Shown here: one piece after another, positions 37,331 through 47,475 of the stretch | Layout of the letters: each line of letters starts with the position of its first letter | Numbering within the stretch: position 1 is the stretch's first letter | Assembly: GCA_002245135.1 (NCBI GenBank) | Contig: NGBS01000598.1 | Coordinates: 62,001-126,000, forward strand | DNA from: Proteromonas lacertae | Taxonomy: Eukaryota > Sar > Bigyra > Opalinata > Proteromonadidae | Length of the DNA: 64,000 nucleotides | Direction: 5' to 3' | Program-made: the position numbers and the translations under genes | The notes under the pieces: generated by a model | Told to the model about the DNA's origin: nothing | The model's input: only the letters and a program-made list of their open reading frames with translations | The model's database searches: none

Positions 37331-37621
37331 GTAGTTAATATTTTACTTCTCTAACATAACAGCAATTGAATAAATGCACAACTCTTTTGATGCGATAGGG
37401 GGTAATATGATATCCCTATAGTTTCATATACTATAAAGTATTATAAATATTGAGTAATTACACATTTAAATGATATAAATCTTAAAAAATAAAGATTTAC
37501 TTAGCCAAACCATCAAGAAGAAGAGAGTAGAAAAACCATAATGTTAAGGAGTTATGGTATCGATGAAAAGAACATCATTGAAGAAAGATTAAGATTTCAT
37601 AACTAATTATTAAATCATTGG

Positions 37622-37805
37622 TGTTGTGCGCCGTTTGTCATAAGTGGCCGTTTGTCTACCAGACACTTTTAAAACAAACTAAATGTATATTCTTACTTGT
37701 CTTGATGAAAAATTGTTACTTTTATACTTACTTTGTTATATGACCTACCTCTGCAGTATACTTTTTTGATAATATAAATAGTTTGAATATTTGCGCCGGT
37801 TTGTT
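37622..37805. mobile_element. Partial fold-back element (left copy)
   Basis: About 180 bp begins TGTTGTGCGCCGTTTGTC and matches one arm of the element at 18744-19381 up to its internal GCGCCG(G)TTTGT repeat, then stops. It abuts the GT92 pseudogene. Confidence 0.85.
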
Positions 37806-38708
37806 ATACAGCACTGTAAAAAATGCAATATAAAACTATTAAAGAATTTATCTAAAGATAATACTGTTAATAATTTATTGATATTTACTAATCTTATTCC
37901 CAAAAAAATTAGTCTAAATAATCATAAAATTAATATAAATCACATAATAACAGTTAATGACAAAATGCAATATAAAATTACTGTAGAGAATATTACATAA
38001 TATTTGTGTAGGGAAAATGATAAATTTAAATTCTTATAATATGCTTATACAAATGATAGAATATTACATACTATTTGGTGTAGATCACTTTATTTTTTAT
38101 AAGACATCATGCTCTAAAAATGTATCAAAAGCATTAAAATATTATACACAAAAAGGAATAGCAGAAGTTATTCAGTTTGATAACAATTTTGATATAGATT
38201 ATGCAAAATACAATACTTATGCGCAAAGATTAAAATTGAATGATTGTTTCTATAGAAGTCTCTATAAAACAGATTGCCTAATTATGACAGATTTAGATGA
38301 AATATTATGGCCTAAAAATGATGAAAATATATATAATATGATAAAAGGATTAGATGAAAAACATAATAGAAAATATGATACATATATTTTTCAAGAAAAA
38401 ATATTCAAAAGATATTATGTATCATATTATGATATATATGTGCATAATATAGAATAATTGTTGTGATTATACTTGGAAATGGCCAAAATTGTTGATAAGG
38501 AATTTAACAAGGATTGCTTCAGTGAGTATTCATTGGATAACAGGCTGTATATACAATTATTCAGAAATTAGGATCAACTCTAATATAGGTTATATAAGGC
38601 AATTTATCCCTATATTGTCGAAGGATTAATTGGAAACTGGACAGTCTGTATTGCAGATGAGAGAGAAAATATAATACAAATAAGAGTTAAAAAAGTAAAA
38701 ATAGTATA
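37791..38708 (+). pseudogene. GT92-family glycosyltransferase, frameshifted (left copy)
   Basis: Three coding pieces in different frames. The central piece (38017-38457) reads MIEYYILFGVDHFIFYK, then ALKYYTQKGIAEVIQF, DCFYRSLYKTDCLIMTDLDE: the pattern of GT92 (formerly DUF23), beta-galactosyl or galactose-adding Golgi enzymes. The upstream piece (37791-38000) ends at a frame change just before CVGKMINLNS; downstream, CDYTWKWPKLLIRNL and VSIHWITGC continue the family in another frame. At least two frameshifts, shared with the copy at 49146-50063. The 5' end is cut by the fold-back fragment, so the promoter and N-terminal anchor are missing. Confidence 0.75.
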
Positions 38709-39198
38709 GGATTTAGTTAAAATATTATGATATAAGTATCGAAATATGAGGAGAATACAAAGCTAATGTACTAGCTACCATATTTAATTAAGAATGTTCA
38801 TAATCATATATATAGTAGTTTGTTCTGAAAAGGGAAATTCCGAGTTAACAATTAGTATATATAGTATATAAATGGAACTCTGGCCCAACGTGCCACAGTC
38901 CTAACGAGTTTAGTTCGTGATGGAGTGTCGGAGATATCTTCTCTTCTTAAAGTCTCGGAGGTAGTGATTATCAAAGACATGCTGATTTCCAGGACTTCTC
39001 TTGAAGTGATCACGGATCGCTGATAAGGCTTTAAAGAGTTCTTGTTGATGGAGATGCTGTTGCTTTTAAAGTCCCAAACATACTAGGAGAGATAGATATA
39101 CCGAAGTAGTTAAGGATTACAACTGTAAGCACTTGTACCACTCAGAAGGAGAAGGCTTTACCATCTTGATCTTGCAGTGAGAATGATTGAATGGGAAG

Positions 39199-39396
39199 TC
39201 ATCTTTGGAATTCACCTTTACCTCGCCCAAAATAGTAAACTACTGTGGCCCATACTTGTGGACTCCTCATTATGTCCTTAGCAGTCTCTATCACTGCCAG
39301 ATGAAGAAGTGATGGAGTTGACTTACCATCAAATGCTAAAGCCCTTTTGAAGTCAGGAATCTCAACACCGGCTTTAGCAGCATGCTCTCGGATCAA
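39199..39396 (-). pseudogene. Element-encoded protein fragment
   Basis: Open frame in GC-richer sequence: helical protein with PDFKRALAFDGKSTPSLLHL and ETAKDIMRSPQVWATVVYYF. The frame extends upstream (to about 39510) apart from one in-frame stop. No family recognised. Codon use differs from neighbouring AT-rich genes. Confidence 0.35.
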
Positions 39397-39530
39397 TTGA
39401 AAGGATGGATTGTCCTTCTCAGCGATGCTAGCAATATCCAGTGATAGTTGACGTAGAATACTTCTGGTCTCCTCTTAAGCTTCCTTTGGTAAGTTTATCA
39501 CCTCCTTATACTTATTAGCCAGATCGATGA

Positions 39531-39827
39531 TTGCTTAGTCTGGCCAACTATGAAAAATGTTGTACAACAAATGACTTGACTGTATTGTTAGAAAGTAGGT
39601 CTATAACAATGGTTATGTCGTACCTATGCTACAAACAATCGATTTATGAACGTTATTCTATAGATTATCCATTGAAATTGAAAGAATATGTCGATAGATC
39701 TATGTGTAATATGATAGAAAGATTAAAAGCAATAAATCGAAACAGTGATTTACCCCTTTTATCATGCTTATTAGATCCTCGAGTTAAACAGTTTATTGTT
39801 GGAAGAACTCGGAGCTATTTACTTTAA
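39531..39827 (+). pseudogene. hAT transposase C-terminal fragment
   Basis: Encodes SITMVMSYLCYKQSIYERY, MCNMIERLKAINRNSDLPLL and SCLLDPRVKQFIVG, closely parallel to the C-terminal third of the hAT transposase in the inverted-repeat arms (MTMGMAVLHYKQTLFEF, DLPLLCCMLDPRVKSF). It is a different copy, with the rest missing. Confidence 0.8.
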
Positions 39828-40048
39828 TACACTCACTACTCAAATGAGAATGTTTTATTGCCAAGTGAAGCTAAATGTAAAAACAATTAGGTTTAATATT
39901 ATAAGAAACTTTATATATGGTTAAATATTGAATGTATTTCTATATATTAAATTTTATCTGTATTTATATCTGCGGGTAATGATTTATATAAATAACTCTA
40001 TATAAAATAACAAAATTTGAAGGCAATGCTTTATCCACATTGTAAACA

Positions 40049-41053
40049 CTAAGGATTATGTGATATCCACATAGACACAACACCATTTGTATAGTTAAAA
40101 CTATATCTATTCCAATATTTAGGTATTATATTTAACACCCATTGATATCTTAGTCTGTCTGAATTGTCCAAAATCATTATACCGTTTTCTGTCTTTAATA
40201 ATTTCATTGCTCTTATTAAACAACCAGTTCTTGCTCTTCCATCTACACTTATATAATCATATTTTTTGTTTGGTATTAAATTACTTTCAACATAAGTTCT
40301 ATAGCAGTTTTCTTTTCCTAAAAGTATACTAATGTATTTTTTTTCATCATGGCAATATTCAATATCATCATGTTGAATATTGTATAATGAAACCTTTTCA
40401 CTTATGTTAAGTCTTATTATTGTGTCTTTTACTTTATTCCACCATTGATATGAATTTTCAATTGAAACTAGTGATTTTATCCTATATCCTAACCACAAGG
40501 TACTTGATCCAGAACTCCACTCTAATCCGCATGAATTGTATTGTAATATATGATCCAATATGAATATGCATTCTCTTGCAAACCATGGCTCACAATTATT
40601 TCCTATGTTGTATATACTATTTCTAGTTTTTCCTAACATATCATTATTATCACATATATCTATACTTATTCTATTGTTTTTTAACATCCTTTGATATATT
40701 CTTCTTAACTGCAATATTTTATTATCAACTTCGTTAAAAATATGCTCTTTATAATGTGCATTTATTAAAATATTAATAAAACCAAAAATAAAAAAAATGT
40801 ATGTTATAAGTATAGTAGTTTTCATAAATAATATATATAATACCAGGAGAATTAATGTAAAAACTTGTATAACATTGTATACAATAAAACAATGTAATGT
40901 TAAGAACATTGTAAAACTATGTAATATCAGTGTAATGTTAAAAACTACATTCTCATGTATATTGTACTGCATAAATTGCATCAACATATCCCATATTTTA
41001 TCACTGAAGTTAATGGAAATTCTGATTATTGATTCTCGGTTTGCAAATGGCAT
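40049..41053 (-). CDS. Membrane-anchored class I SAM-dependent methyltransferase
   Basis: Intact 334-residue frame from the ATG at 41053. Several hydrophobic helices occupy residues about 35-105. The catalytic domain begins near residue 165: GLEWSSGSSTLWLGYRI is motif I with the Gly-rich loop, SLVSIENSYQWW holds the acidic residue at the end of beta 2, and YDYISVDGRARTGCLIRA and ENGIMILDNSDR are motifs of the Methyltransf_24/FkbM-like group, which often methylate sugars or lipids. No introns. It is AT-rich, unlike the GC-richer element sequence on both sides, so it reads as cargo. Substrate unknown; a glycan role is inferred from neighbours. Confidence 0.65.
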   Translation of the reverse strand: MPFANRESIIRISINFSDKIWDMLMQFMQYNIHENVVFNITLILHSFTMFLTLHCFIVYNVIQVFTLILLVLYILFMKTTILITYIFFIFGFINILINAHYKEHIFNEVDNKILQLRRIYQRMLKNNRISIDICDNNDMLGKTRNSIYNIGNNCEPWFARECIFILDHILQYNSCGLEWSSGSSTLWLGYRIKSLVSIENSYQWWNKVKDTIIRLNISEKVSLYNIQHDDIEYCHDEKKYISILLGKENCYRTYVESNLIPNKKYDYISVDGRARTGCLIRAMKLLKTENGIMILDNSDRLRYQWVLNIIPKYWNRYSFNYTNGVVSMWISHNP

Positions 41054-41828
41054 CTACTAGAGGACATAATCTTGACTATAAGTTCATCGTGATCTTCCAA
41101 GGCTTTACTTTACTTATGATATTGAGTAACTGTAGCAATAGAATGTGTATGAAAATTATGATGTTGTCAACCTCATAGTTAATGTCTTATTTTTAGGAAT
41201 AAGTCATAGCAGTAATAGTAAAGGAAGTAATACTTATTCTGGTTCATCACGTAAAGCTTGATCGTAGTTCTTGGCTTTGTGAGAAATCATTGGACGTAAG
41301 CTGCATATATTTGGCAAGCTTCAAATAAGTAATCTGGCTAGCGGTGTTACAGGAATTGCATAATGCTGGATATATTTGCCGGTGAAGTAATCATCAGTCT
41401 ACAAGGACTTCTTGATCTCTGGAGTCATTGATTCAAGTTTGATATCTCGCAGATGTTGAAGTCCTTGTAGACTAGATATCAACAGTTAAATCGGAAGCAG
41501 CATCGGTAGACTTCAGGGATTGTTGCTTTTGCTTAGTCAGGCTTCTTCTACACCTACAACAGGATAGCTTATCACTCACAGGCTGAGCATTATCCTTTAA
41601 CAAGTTCCTGCTTATTCTAGGCTTCCAATCACGATATAAGCCTTTCTACAAAACCCTTGAGAAATGAACAACTAACCACAACCTCTAAAAGTTATAATAT
41701 GGTAAATTATTAACAATTGTAGATTCCCTTCTAAACGATCTAGTTGTGCGATTCTATTTAAAGCCCTTCACAAGGTCATCAGCGTAGCCAAGAGCATCGT
41801 CCGAAAGCTCCAGAGTAAAGTTAATGCC

Positions 41829-42251
41829 TTGATTGAATTCTTTCAGGCCACGAAGACCACATCCGATACTCCTAAGCAGTTTACGGTCTTTATGAGTTAT
41901 CTCCGAGACTTCCAACAGTATAGCCTTGATCTACGATGCGATGCTACTTCCTTACTCAGCTTTTACCGTCAGTTCCGAGAGAGCTTGCTTCAAGAGCATC
42001 CACACTTTGACTATTACATGGATAAGGTAATCACTCAGCTATGGAAACTCAATGATCTTGATAAGGAGGTGGAAGCCCTTACTGACTTTATCATCCTGCA
42101 TGTCACCGACTTTGAGAACGTCATAAGCAATCGCATAGGTATGATGATTAGAGCTAACTTCAGAACTCTTTGTCGTGACTACTCCAAGATGTATGATGAG
42201 CTGATATCCATTCTCAAGTACCAAGTCTTACAACTCCAGGACAATCTCTAA
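41829..42251 (+). CDS. Helical element-encoded protein, family unknown
   Basis: 140 residues, nearly all helix with regular hydrophobic spacing (YLRDFQQYSLDLRCDATSLL, LWKLNDLDKEVEALTDFIIL). The frame is open upstream to about 41740 (ILFKALHKVISVAKSIVRKL) with no ATG, so it may be longer. That upstream segment has a diverged copy at about 55130-55200 (TILLKALYKVTFVVKRV). GC-richer codon use than host genes. I cannot assign a function. Confidence 0.4.
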   Translation: MIEFFQATKTTSDTPKQFTVFMSYLRDFQQYSLDLRCDATSLLSFYRQFRESLLQEHPHFDYYMDKVITQLWKLNDLDKEVEALTDFIILHVTDFENVISNRIGMMIRANFRTLCRDYSKMYDELISILKYQVLQLQDNL

Positions 42252-42457
42252 GTGCCATTAGACTGAGAATCTTTCAAGAGCCTTAAGAAGTTCCACGATC
42301 AAGTTGATGACCTCAAGCAGTCCATTGCTAAGATTCAAACGATTACTAACTCCTTTTTAAGCATATTCTAATTCCCATTACTTTGCTTACTCTTGTTGTT
42401 GTGTCAAGAAATCCCTAAGAGCTAGTTTCATAATCAAAATACTGTTTAAATAAAGCT

Positions 42458-43318
42458 TCAATGATCTTGTTCCCACCAGTTGAGAAGGTGCTCCTCGGAG
42501 TCGATGATCAGCTGGGAGACGTACTTCCTAGTCTCGATAAGAGCTCCTTGAAGGTGCAAGATGTAATCGATCCTTGACTCTTGATAGTACCATCTCTTTC
42601 TTGAGGATGCTACTGTTACCTCGGAGGCAACAGTAGTATCGCGTTTCTTTGCTTTACGACGACTCTTACTATTACTCAAGACATTTGCATAAGTGATTAC
42701 TTTAGTAACTTCTTCCTGGTCCTTATCCTTCACTTGAGGAGTTTCTTGTTGTGTCTCCTTCTTGAAGATCATCAACCAGCACTAAGTATGGAGTAGATAC
42801 TCCTCCATTATCTGGTCGATCAGCAATGACTTTGCTAACAAGTGATCGACCTCATTGTCGTAGATGTTAACATCTCTCAAGAGGCTTCTTGATAACTCTC
42901 GATCAGCATTAAAGTAAGTGTTGATCTGTCAGGCTCCGTTCTTGATAGTGCTGATGTACTTACAGAGTTCACAGTGATTAACCATCAAGCAATGGAACTT
43001 AAGTCTTAGGCTAGCTGCTTTCTTGTAGATTGGATAGTAGATCTCGAGCTTGCACTTTCCCATCGTGTACTCTGCTGATATCATTCATTCCATGGAGTAT
43101 AGGAATAGACATGCCCGGCTCTGGTAAATACACTTCTCTACGATCTCACGATCCTTCATCTCACAGTCTATAATGCGATGAAGGCAAGTCCTTAACACTT
43201 TCTTAGCTTTGATCACTGACTGATCGATGAAAGCCTCGTAAAAGTCAACTCTGAATCTAGAAGAAGAAGGACACCTAGAAAAATCGTTAGGACTCTGTGA
43301 CATTGTGCCAGAGTGCCA
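42458..43318 (-). pseudogene. Broken element-encoded protein reading inward from the right end
   Basis: Reading starts at the terminal inverted repeat: MSQSPNDFSRCPSSSRFRVD at 43303, then after a frameshift near 43085 MGKCKLEIYYPIYKKAASLR, a stop, DRELSRSLLRDVNIYDNEVD, and finally 42775-42458 with a basic nuclear-signal-like stretch (SKSRRKAKKRD) and RIDYILHLQGALIETRKYV. Together about 280 residues with two or three breaks. Not a known transposase. It may be the element's main gene in decayed form. Confidence 0.4.
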
Positions 43319-43338
43319 TTTATATACTATATATATAT

Positions 43339-44240
43339 TCTTTATTCTGCTTCTTCTTTTTCATTTTGTATATCATCCTTTAATCTATCATATCCAGAAT
43401 GTACACGATTCATATAACCAATCATTTTACTTGATAGTTCTTTTCCAGATGAACTAAAATCACAACTATCTTCAGGAATCATTGTAACAGTACTGTTAGG
43501 ATGAGGATTTACCATAGTTATTACAAATCTAGGATTATTATAATCTTTAATCTACCAATCCTTTAATCAATATTCTTTTTTTTAATTTCATCAACTAATT
43601 TTGATGCTAATCTCTTTTCTATTTCTTTTTTTATATATTCACTCTTAACTTTGGTGGTAATCTCTGTCACTAAAGTCTCAGGTGTATACTATATTAATTA
43701 TATAAACAATATATATACTCCACAATAATATAAACTATTGGATAATTGATCTAATAATGTTTCATTATATGATATACATTCTGCAATTTCTACTGATAAT
43801 TGACTTTCATTCTCATTTCCAGTATTTGTAATTTTATATTATTTCCATTATTCATAACATTTTTCATTCATCTTTTTCAATCTTGTTTCTAGTGTTTCCT
43901 CCATAAATATCGGTTTCATCTTCAAAATCATTCATATTCCAAACAGTTGCATTTCATATATATCAAATGGAAGAATACAGTACTTTATTTCATATAGACA
44001 AATCTGGAGATGTAACAAGTATAACAACATCAAAATCACTATATTCATCTTCACTAATTGGTATATTTTCGCTGATTATTATGGATTTAACTCCTTGTTT
44101 TCATATATCTTCATATTTTCATATATCTCATTTTAACAGTTTCTGTTAATAATGAATATATTTTCATCAGTAGGATTATGATTAGCATCACTGAAAGCAT
44201 ATGTTAAACTAACATATATGTTACTCATATAACAACAATT
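43339..44240 (-). pseudogene. Decayed third Crinkler/RHS-like copy
   Basis: Reverse-complement relic of the second dual-NTPase gene. 43340-43550 matches its 30050-30250 segment closely (shared NPHPNSTV, SGYDRLK codons); 43680-43900 matches the exon end and intron near 29400-29530; 43920-44230 matches the first NTPase near 28200-28690. Stops and deletions throughout; the nuclease segment is missing. The GC-richer element's right end abuts it directly. Confidence 0.8.
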
Positions 44241-44292
44241 GTTACAATAGTAACAAAAATACAAAATAACATGTACGTTAATTAATACATAC

Positions 44293-44334
44293 AGTCAAAC
44301 CCGTATATATCGAATTTTATATATCGGAATTTTT
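44293..44334. mobile_element. Pogo/Tigger-like terminal repeat fragment
   Basis: A TA dinucleotide followed by CAGTCAAACCCGTATATATC and a TATATATCGGA repeat, typical of pogo/Tigger or related Tc1-mariner ends. Only one end is visible; it directly precedes the XRN2 fragment. Confidence 0.45.
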
Positions 44335-45883
44335 CTACTAGAGAAGTTATTAAAGATGTAGCAAAATATGAAGATGCATTATTGAAAGCCCAAAGGACAG
44401 ATGAAGATGATCAGAGATCAAGAAGAATAGAGAGAAAAATGAAATTAGAAAGAAAGAAAAAAGAAGGAATTTATTATAGTGATCAACAAATACAAGAAGA
44501 AAATGAAAAAAGAAAAAAAGAATTTATTGAAAATTATGAAAACGAAGAAAAAGAACGAGTTGCTTCACAGATAATAGATGATTTAAAACAACGTAATATG
44601 GTTAGAGAATATGATAAACTGCTTCAAGAGAGAATACAACAATAACAAACTATAGATGATATAAAAGATGAAATAGAATATGGAGAACCTGGATGGAAAG
44701 AGAAATATTATAATAATAAATTCAAATTATTAGCTATAGATCCTCAATTCAAGTCAAAGTTATTAAGTTCTTATATTCATGGTTTGTGTTGGGTGTTATT
44801 ATATTATTATCAAGGTTGTCCATCTTGGTCATGGTTTTTCCCTTATCATTATTCACCTTGTGCAAGTGATTTGATTGATATAAAGAATATAAAAATTGAA
44901 TTTAATATAGGTGAACCAATGCTGATTTAATGGCAAATCCCAAATTACCAATATACAATTATTATCCAACTGATGTATATATATATATGTTATTATATTA
45001 TATAGTTTAAAACTGATCCAAATGGTTATCCTCAAAAATTGTTATGGGTTGTTCTCTTACCATTTATCAAAGAAAGGAAATTATTAGAATGTCTTCGACC
45101 ATTAGATCACTTATTAAATGAAGATGAAAAAGAAAGAAATTCATTTTCTAAACCTTTATTATTTGTTTATATATTATATATATATATAATTATATTTTGT
45201 TGTTATGTTAATTAGTTTCACGAATCATTTGAATTAGCAGAAGTAATAAAAAAGAAACAAAAAATTACACTTGTATTTATATCATTTAATGATATGAAAG
45301 ATATATTTGGAGGTTATACAGCCCATAAATATTCTCATATAGTTGGTGATTCAATAAATGCTCCCAATAAACGATTTAATGATATTTTATACACACGATG
45401 TTGTGATGTTGGATATGTATTACCAGAAAGAAAAGATCATAAATCAGTACTATTGAGAGGAGTGAATATTCCTCAATGTGTATTATTAACTGAAGATTTA
45501 AGAATCACTGAGCCATCACTCTCTCGAACAATAAGTATTGCTGGATTATGTAAACCACCAAGTTGGGTTAATAATACTCCAGTTAATATGGTATAATATA
45601 TTAATATATATTATTATTATTATTTATATGAGTATAGAAAGCAGGATATCAATCTTGGGGAACTTTTGAACCTGGAATTAGTGAGAAACAATTGAATAAT
45701 ATGAGTCATTATGTAGCTTTTAAAAGACAAAGAGAAAATGAATATGCCAATGTGAATTATAATAATAATAATAAGAGAATGAGATGTGATAATTCTAACC
45801 CATTTTATCATCCTGTTCAATATACACAACAACAAACACATCAATACCAATCACCACCACCACCACAACAACAATATCAATAA
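44335..45883 (+). pseudogene. XRN2/RAT1 5'-3' exoribonuclease C-terminal fragment
   Basis: Encodes REVIKDVAKYEDALLKAQRT, a charged coiled coil, PGWKEKYYNNKF, SYIHGLCWVLLYYYQGCPSW, FFPYHYSPCASDL and LLWVVLLPFIKERKLLECL, hallmarks of the XRN2/RAT1 family, and then a Gln/Pro-rich tail (HQYQSPPPPQQQYQ). The N-terminal half with the catalytic acidic residues is absent. There is an in-frame TAA at about 44643 and a deletion after FNIGEP near 44915. Short TA-rich introns remain (44970-45004, about 45170-45215, 45592-45637). A truncated, non-functional copy. Confidence 0.88.
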
Positions 45884-46129
45884 AGTAATTTTTCTTTCAG
45901 TTCTTATAAATCAACAACAATTTCTAATGACAATAATGAACAACAACAACAACAACAACAATATTCAACATTTAATAACCTTCATTTTAATATTTATCAC
46001 AATAATTATTATATTAAGAAGAATTAACAAGTGTATTTTAAATTATTTGTTGGGAACAGGGTTATATCCGTGATTTTTCATCCTTTCTATCATTTTATAC
46101 CACTACAATTACATACAAATTTTCACAGC

Positions 46130-46392
46130 ATTCTATTAATCTGAACATCAATTTTTCTATTTTCTTTTATTCACTTTACTTTGTTTATATCCACTATTAA
46201 TTACTTTAAATGAATGAGAAATTTGTTAATTTATTAATTAATGCAATAGGTCAGCCAAAGATAAATTTGTTACTTTACTTTGTGTGTAATTGTGATAATT
46301 CGATAATTCGTCGTTTTATAATCACTGTAAGAATTTTTAAAGCGTTTATTTTGACTTTGAAACGTTTTTTCTCAATAACCATAAAGAATTAA
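46130..46392 (+). pseudogene. 5' end fragment of a Crinkler/RHS-like gene
   Basis: 46130-46255 matches the promoter-proximal 27955-28078 of the second dual-NTPase gene, including TTCACTTTACTTTGTTT, TTAATTACTTTAAATGAATG and the codons for MNEKFVN. Similarity ends after the first 15 or so codons, and the following frame is unrelated. Confidence 0.75.
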
Positions 46393-46554
46393 AGAATAAA
46401 AACTTTCAATAATATGCGTTATACATAGTACTTTACTATAGCATCATTAGTTCTGAAATTACCTCATGTAGGTAATTTGTTTCTTTTTCAATAATATTAA
46501 ATATATTGATAAATATACCTCAATTTTGACAATAAACCTCTATTTTGTAGTGTG

Positions 46555-46863
46555 CATTCTCTCCTTAGAAACATTGAATCATATGTGGATGTATTGCCTA
46601 TCCAATTGATAAATATACTAAAAATACTTGTCATATCATCTTGTACTCAAACTATTAATTCTGCTGTTGGATGTTGTATTTGCATGTCATTAACCAACAC
46701 TTCACAATCCTTTGTAAATTTTACTATAATAACTCCTCACCAATTAATACCAAGATTAGTTTTCAAAACGCCTTGAATACCAATTGCTACACTTATATTG
46801 ACTGACTAAAGCTTTTATCTTTTCAATAGTCTTAGCTGTTGGATTTAAAAAAGCTAAATACAT
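46555..46863 (-). pseudogene. CCT6 (TCP-1 zeta) N-terminal fragment
   Basis: Minus-strand pieces FLNPTAKTIEKIKALV, NISVAIGIQGVLKTNLG, FTKDCEVLVNDMQIQHPTAE and VQDDMTS match the start of the cytosolic chaperonin zeta subunit. Two in-frame TGA codons, frameshifts near 46805, and a deletion of the ATP-binding GDGTT loop make it non-functional. Confidence 0.8.
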
Positions 46864-46886
46864 TTTAAAACAAATATATTGGCTAA

Positions 46887-47135
46887 ATGTATAAGACCTC
46901 TTACTTTTCTCAAGTTTTTAAAATAAATAAGATCATTAATATTTTGATAGTTGAAAACGGCTGTATAAATTATAGCAGATTTGTTGACAAGCTTGGCAGT
47001 ATCAAAGAAATAACAGACTTTAGTTCAATAGACGAAATGATTAATCTGTACAAAGATAGAGATATATATTTCCTTACGAATAGCAGTTATTTTGTTTTAA
47101 TCATTTCTACTTCCTTAATTCTTTCTCTAATTTTT
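46887..47135 (+). pseudogene. Unidentified coding relic
   Basis: Open stretch (NGCINYSRFVDKLGSIKEIT, DEMINLYKDRDIYFL) that looks protein-like for about 75 residues before merging into hydrophobic low-complexity sequence. Not recognised. Confidence 0.25.
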
Positions 47136-47139
47136 CAAT

Positions 47140-47475
47140 CTCACTTATTAAACCCCTACTATATTCAGTTTTTGACCATTATAACATCCAATCTCTATAC
47201 CATTATATTTATTTATATATTCTAACACACTTTCTCATTTTCTAAATATATAGCTAATATTCCTCCTTTATTATGTTATAAACTTCCTATCAATTTACCT
47301 CTTGTTGCTATTAACTTCAATCCATCTTCTAAATTCATTATTCCACTTGCGTCTCCAGCTACATATTCACCTATACAACTATATTCGACACTGAATAAAC
47401 AGGGTTGAGTGTATTTTGTATCATTCACTAATTCTTTATTTTCTTCATTGTATAATACTTCTAATAAATTTTAAA
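47140..47475 (-). pseudogene. FAS/PKS acyltransferase-domain fragment
   Basis: Minus strand reads TKYTQPCLFSVEY, then SCIGEYVAGDASGIMNLEDG and LKLIATRGKLIG, the malonyl/acyltransferase pattern (QPALFAVEYA, GHSxGEYVA, LEDALKLVAxRG). The catalytic GHSLG segment is partly deleted so that the nucleophile Ser is not in place. Stops follow. A fragment of a fatty-acid or polyketide synthase. Confidence 0.75.

Larger units (their letters stand above)
33871..39086. repeat. Left arm of large inverted repeat
   Basis: About 5.2 kb matching 48769-53986 in reverse orientation at near identity. The outer edge lies inside a hAT element (match starts at ATACTAATTTTC) and the inner edge inside the GC-richer element (match ends at CCCAAACATACTA). 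Differences I can see include one Asn/Lys codon in the transposase, a 3-bp indel near 35825, and a concentrated patch at about 37363-37408. Confidence 0.93.
38857..43338. mobile_element. GC-richer element with inverted ends and a methyltransferase cargo gene
   Basis: The ends are inverted relatives: ATAGTATATAAATGGAACTC TGGCCCAACGTG at 38861-38892, and in reverse at 43338-43284 ATAGTATATAAATGGCACTC TGGCACAATGT. Both continue inward to TCCTAACGA. Between them base composition rises well above the surroundings except in the cargo gene (40049-41053) and a hAT scrap (39531-39827). Coding traces are helical and broken (39199-39396 minus, 41829-42251 plus, 42458-43303 minus). A related block is at 54180-55230. 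No recognisable transposase. I find no clear target duplication, so the limits are those of the inverted ends. Confidence 0.55.

Noticed and set aside
45692-46073. Separate Gln/His/Asn-rich genes
   Set aside because: The first frame is the low-complexity tail of the XRN2 fragment; the second is a shifted reading of the same repeats.
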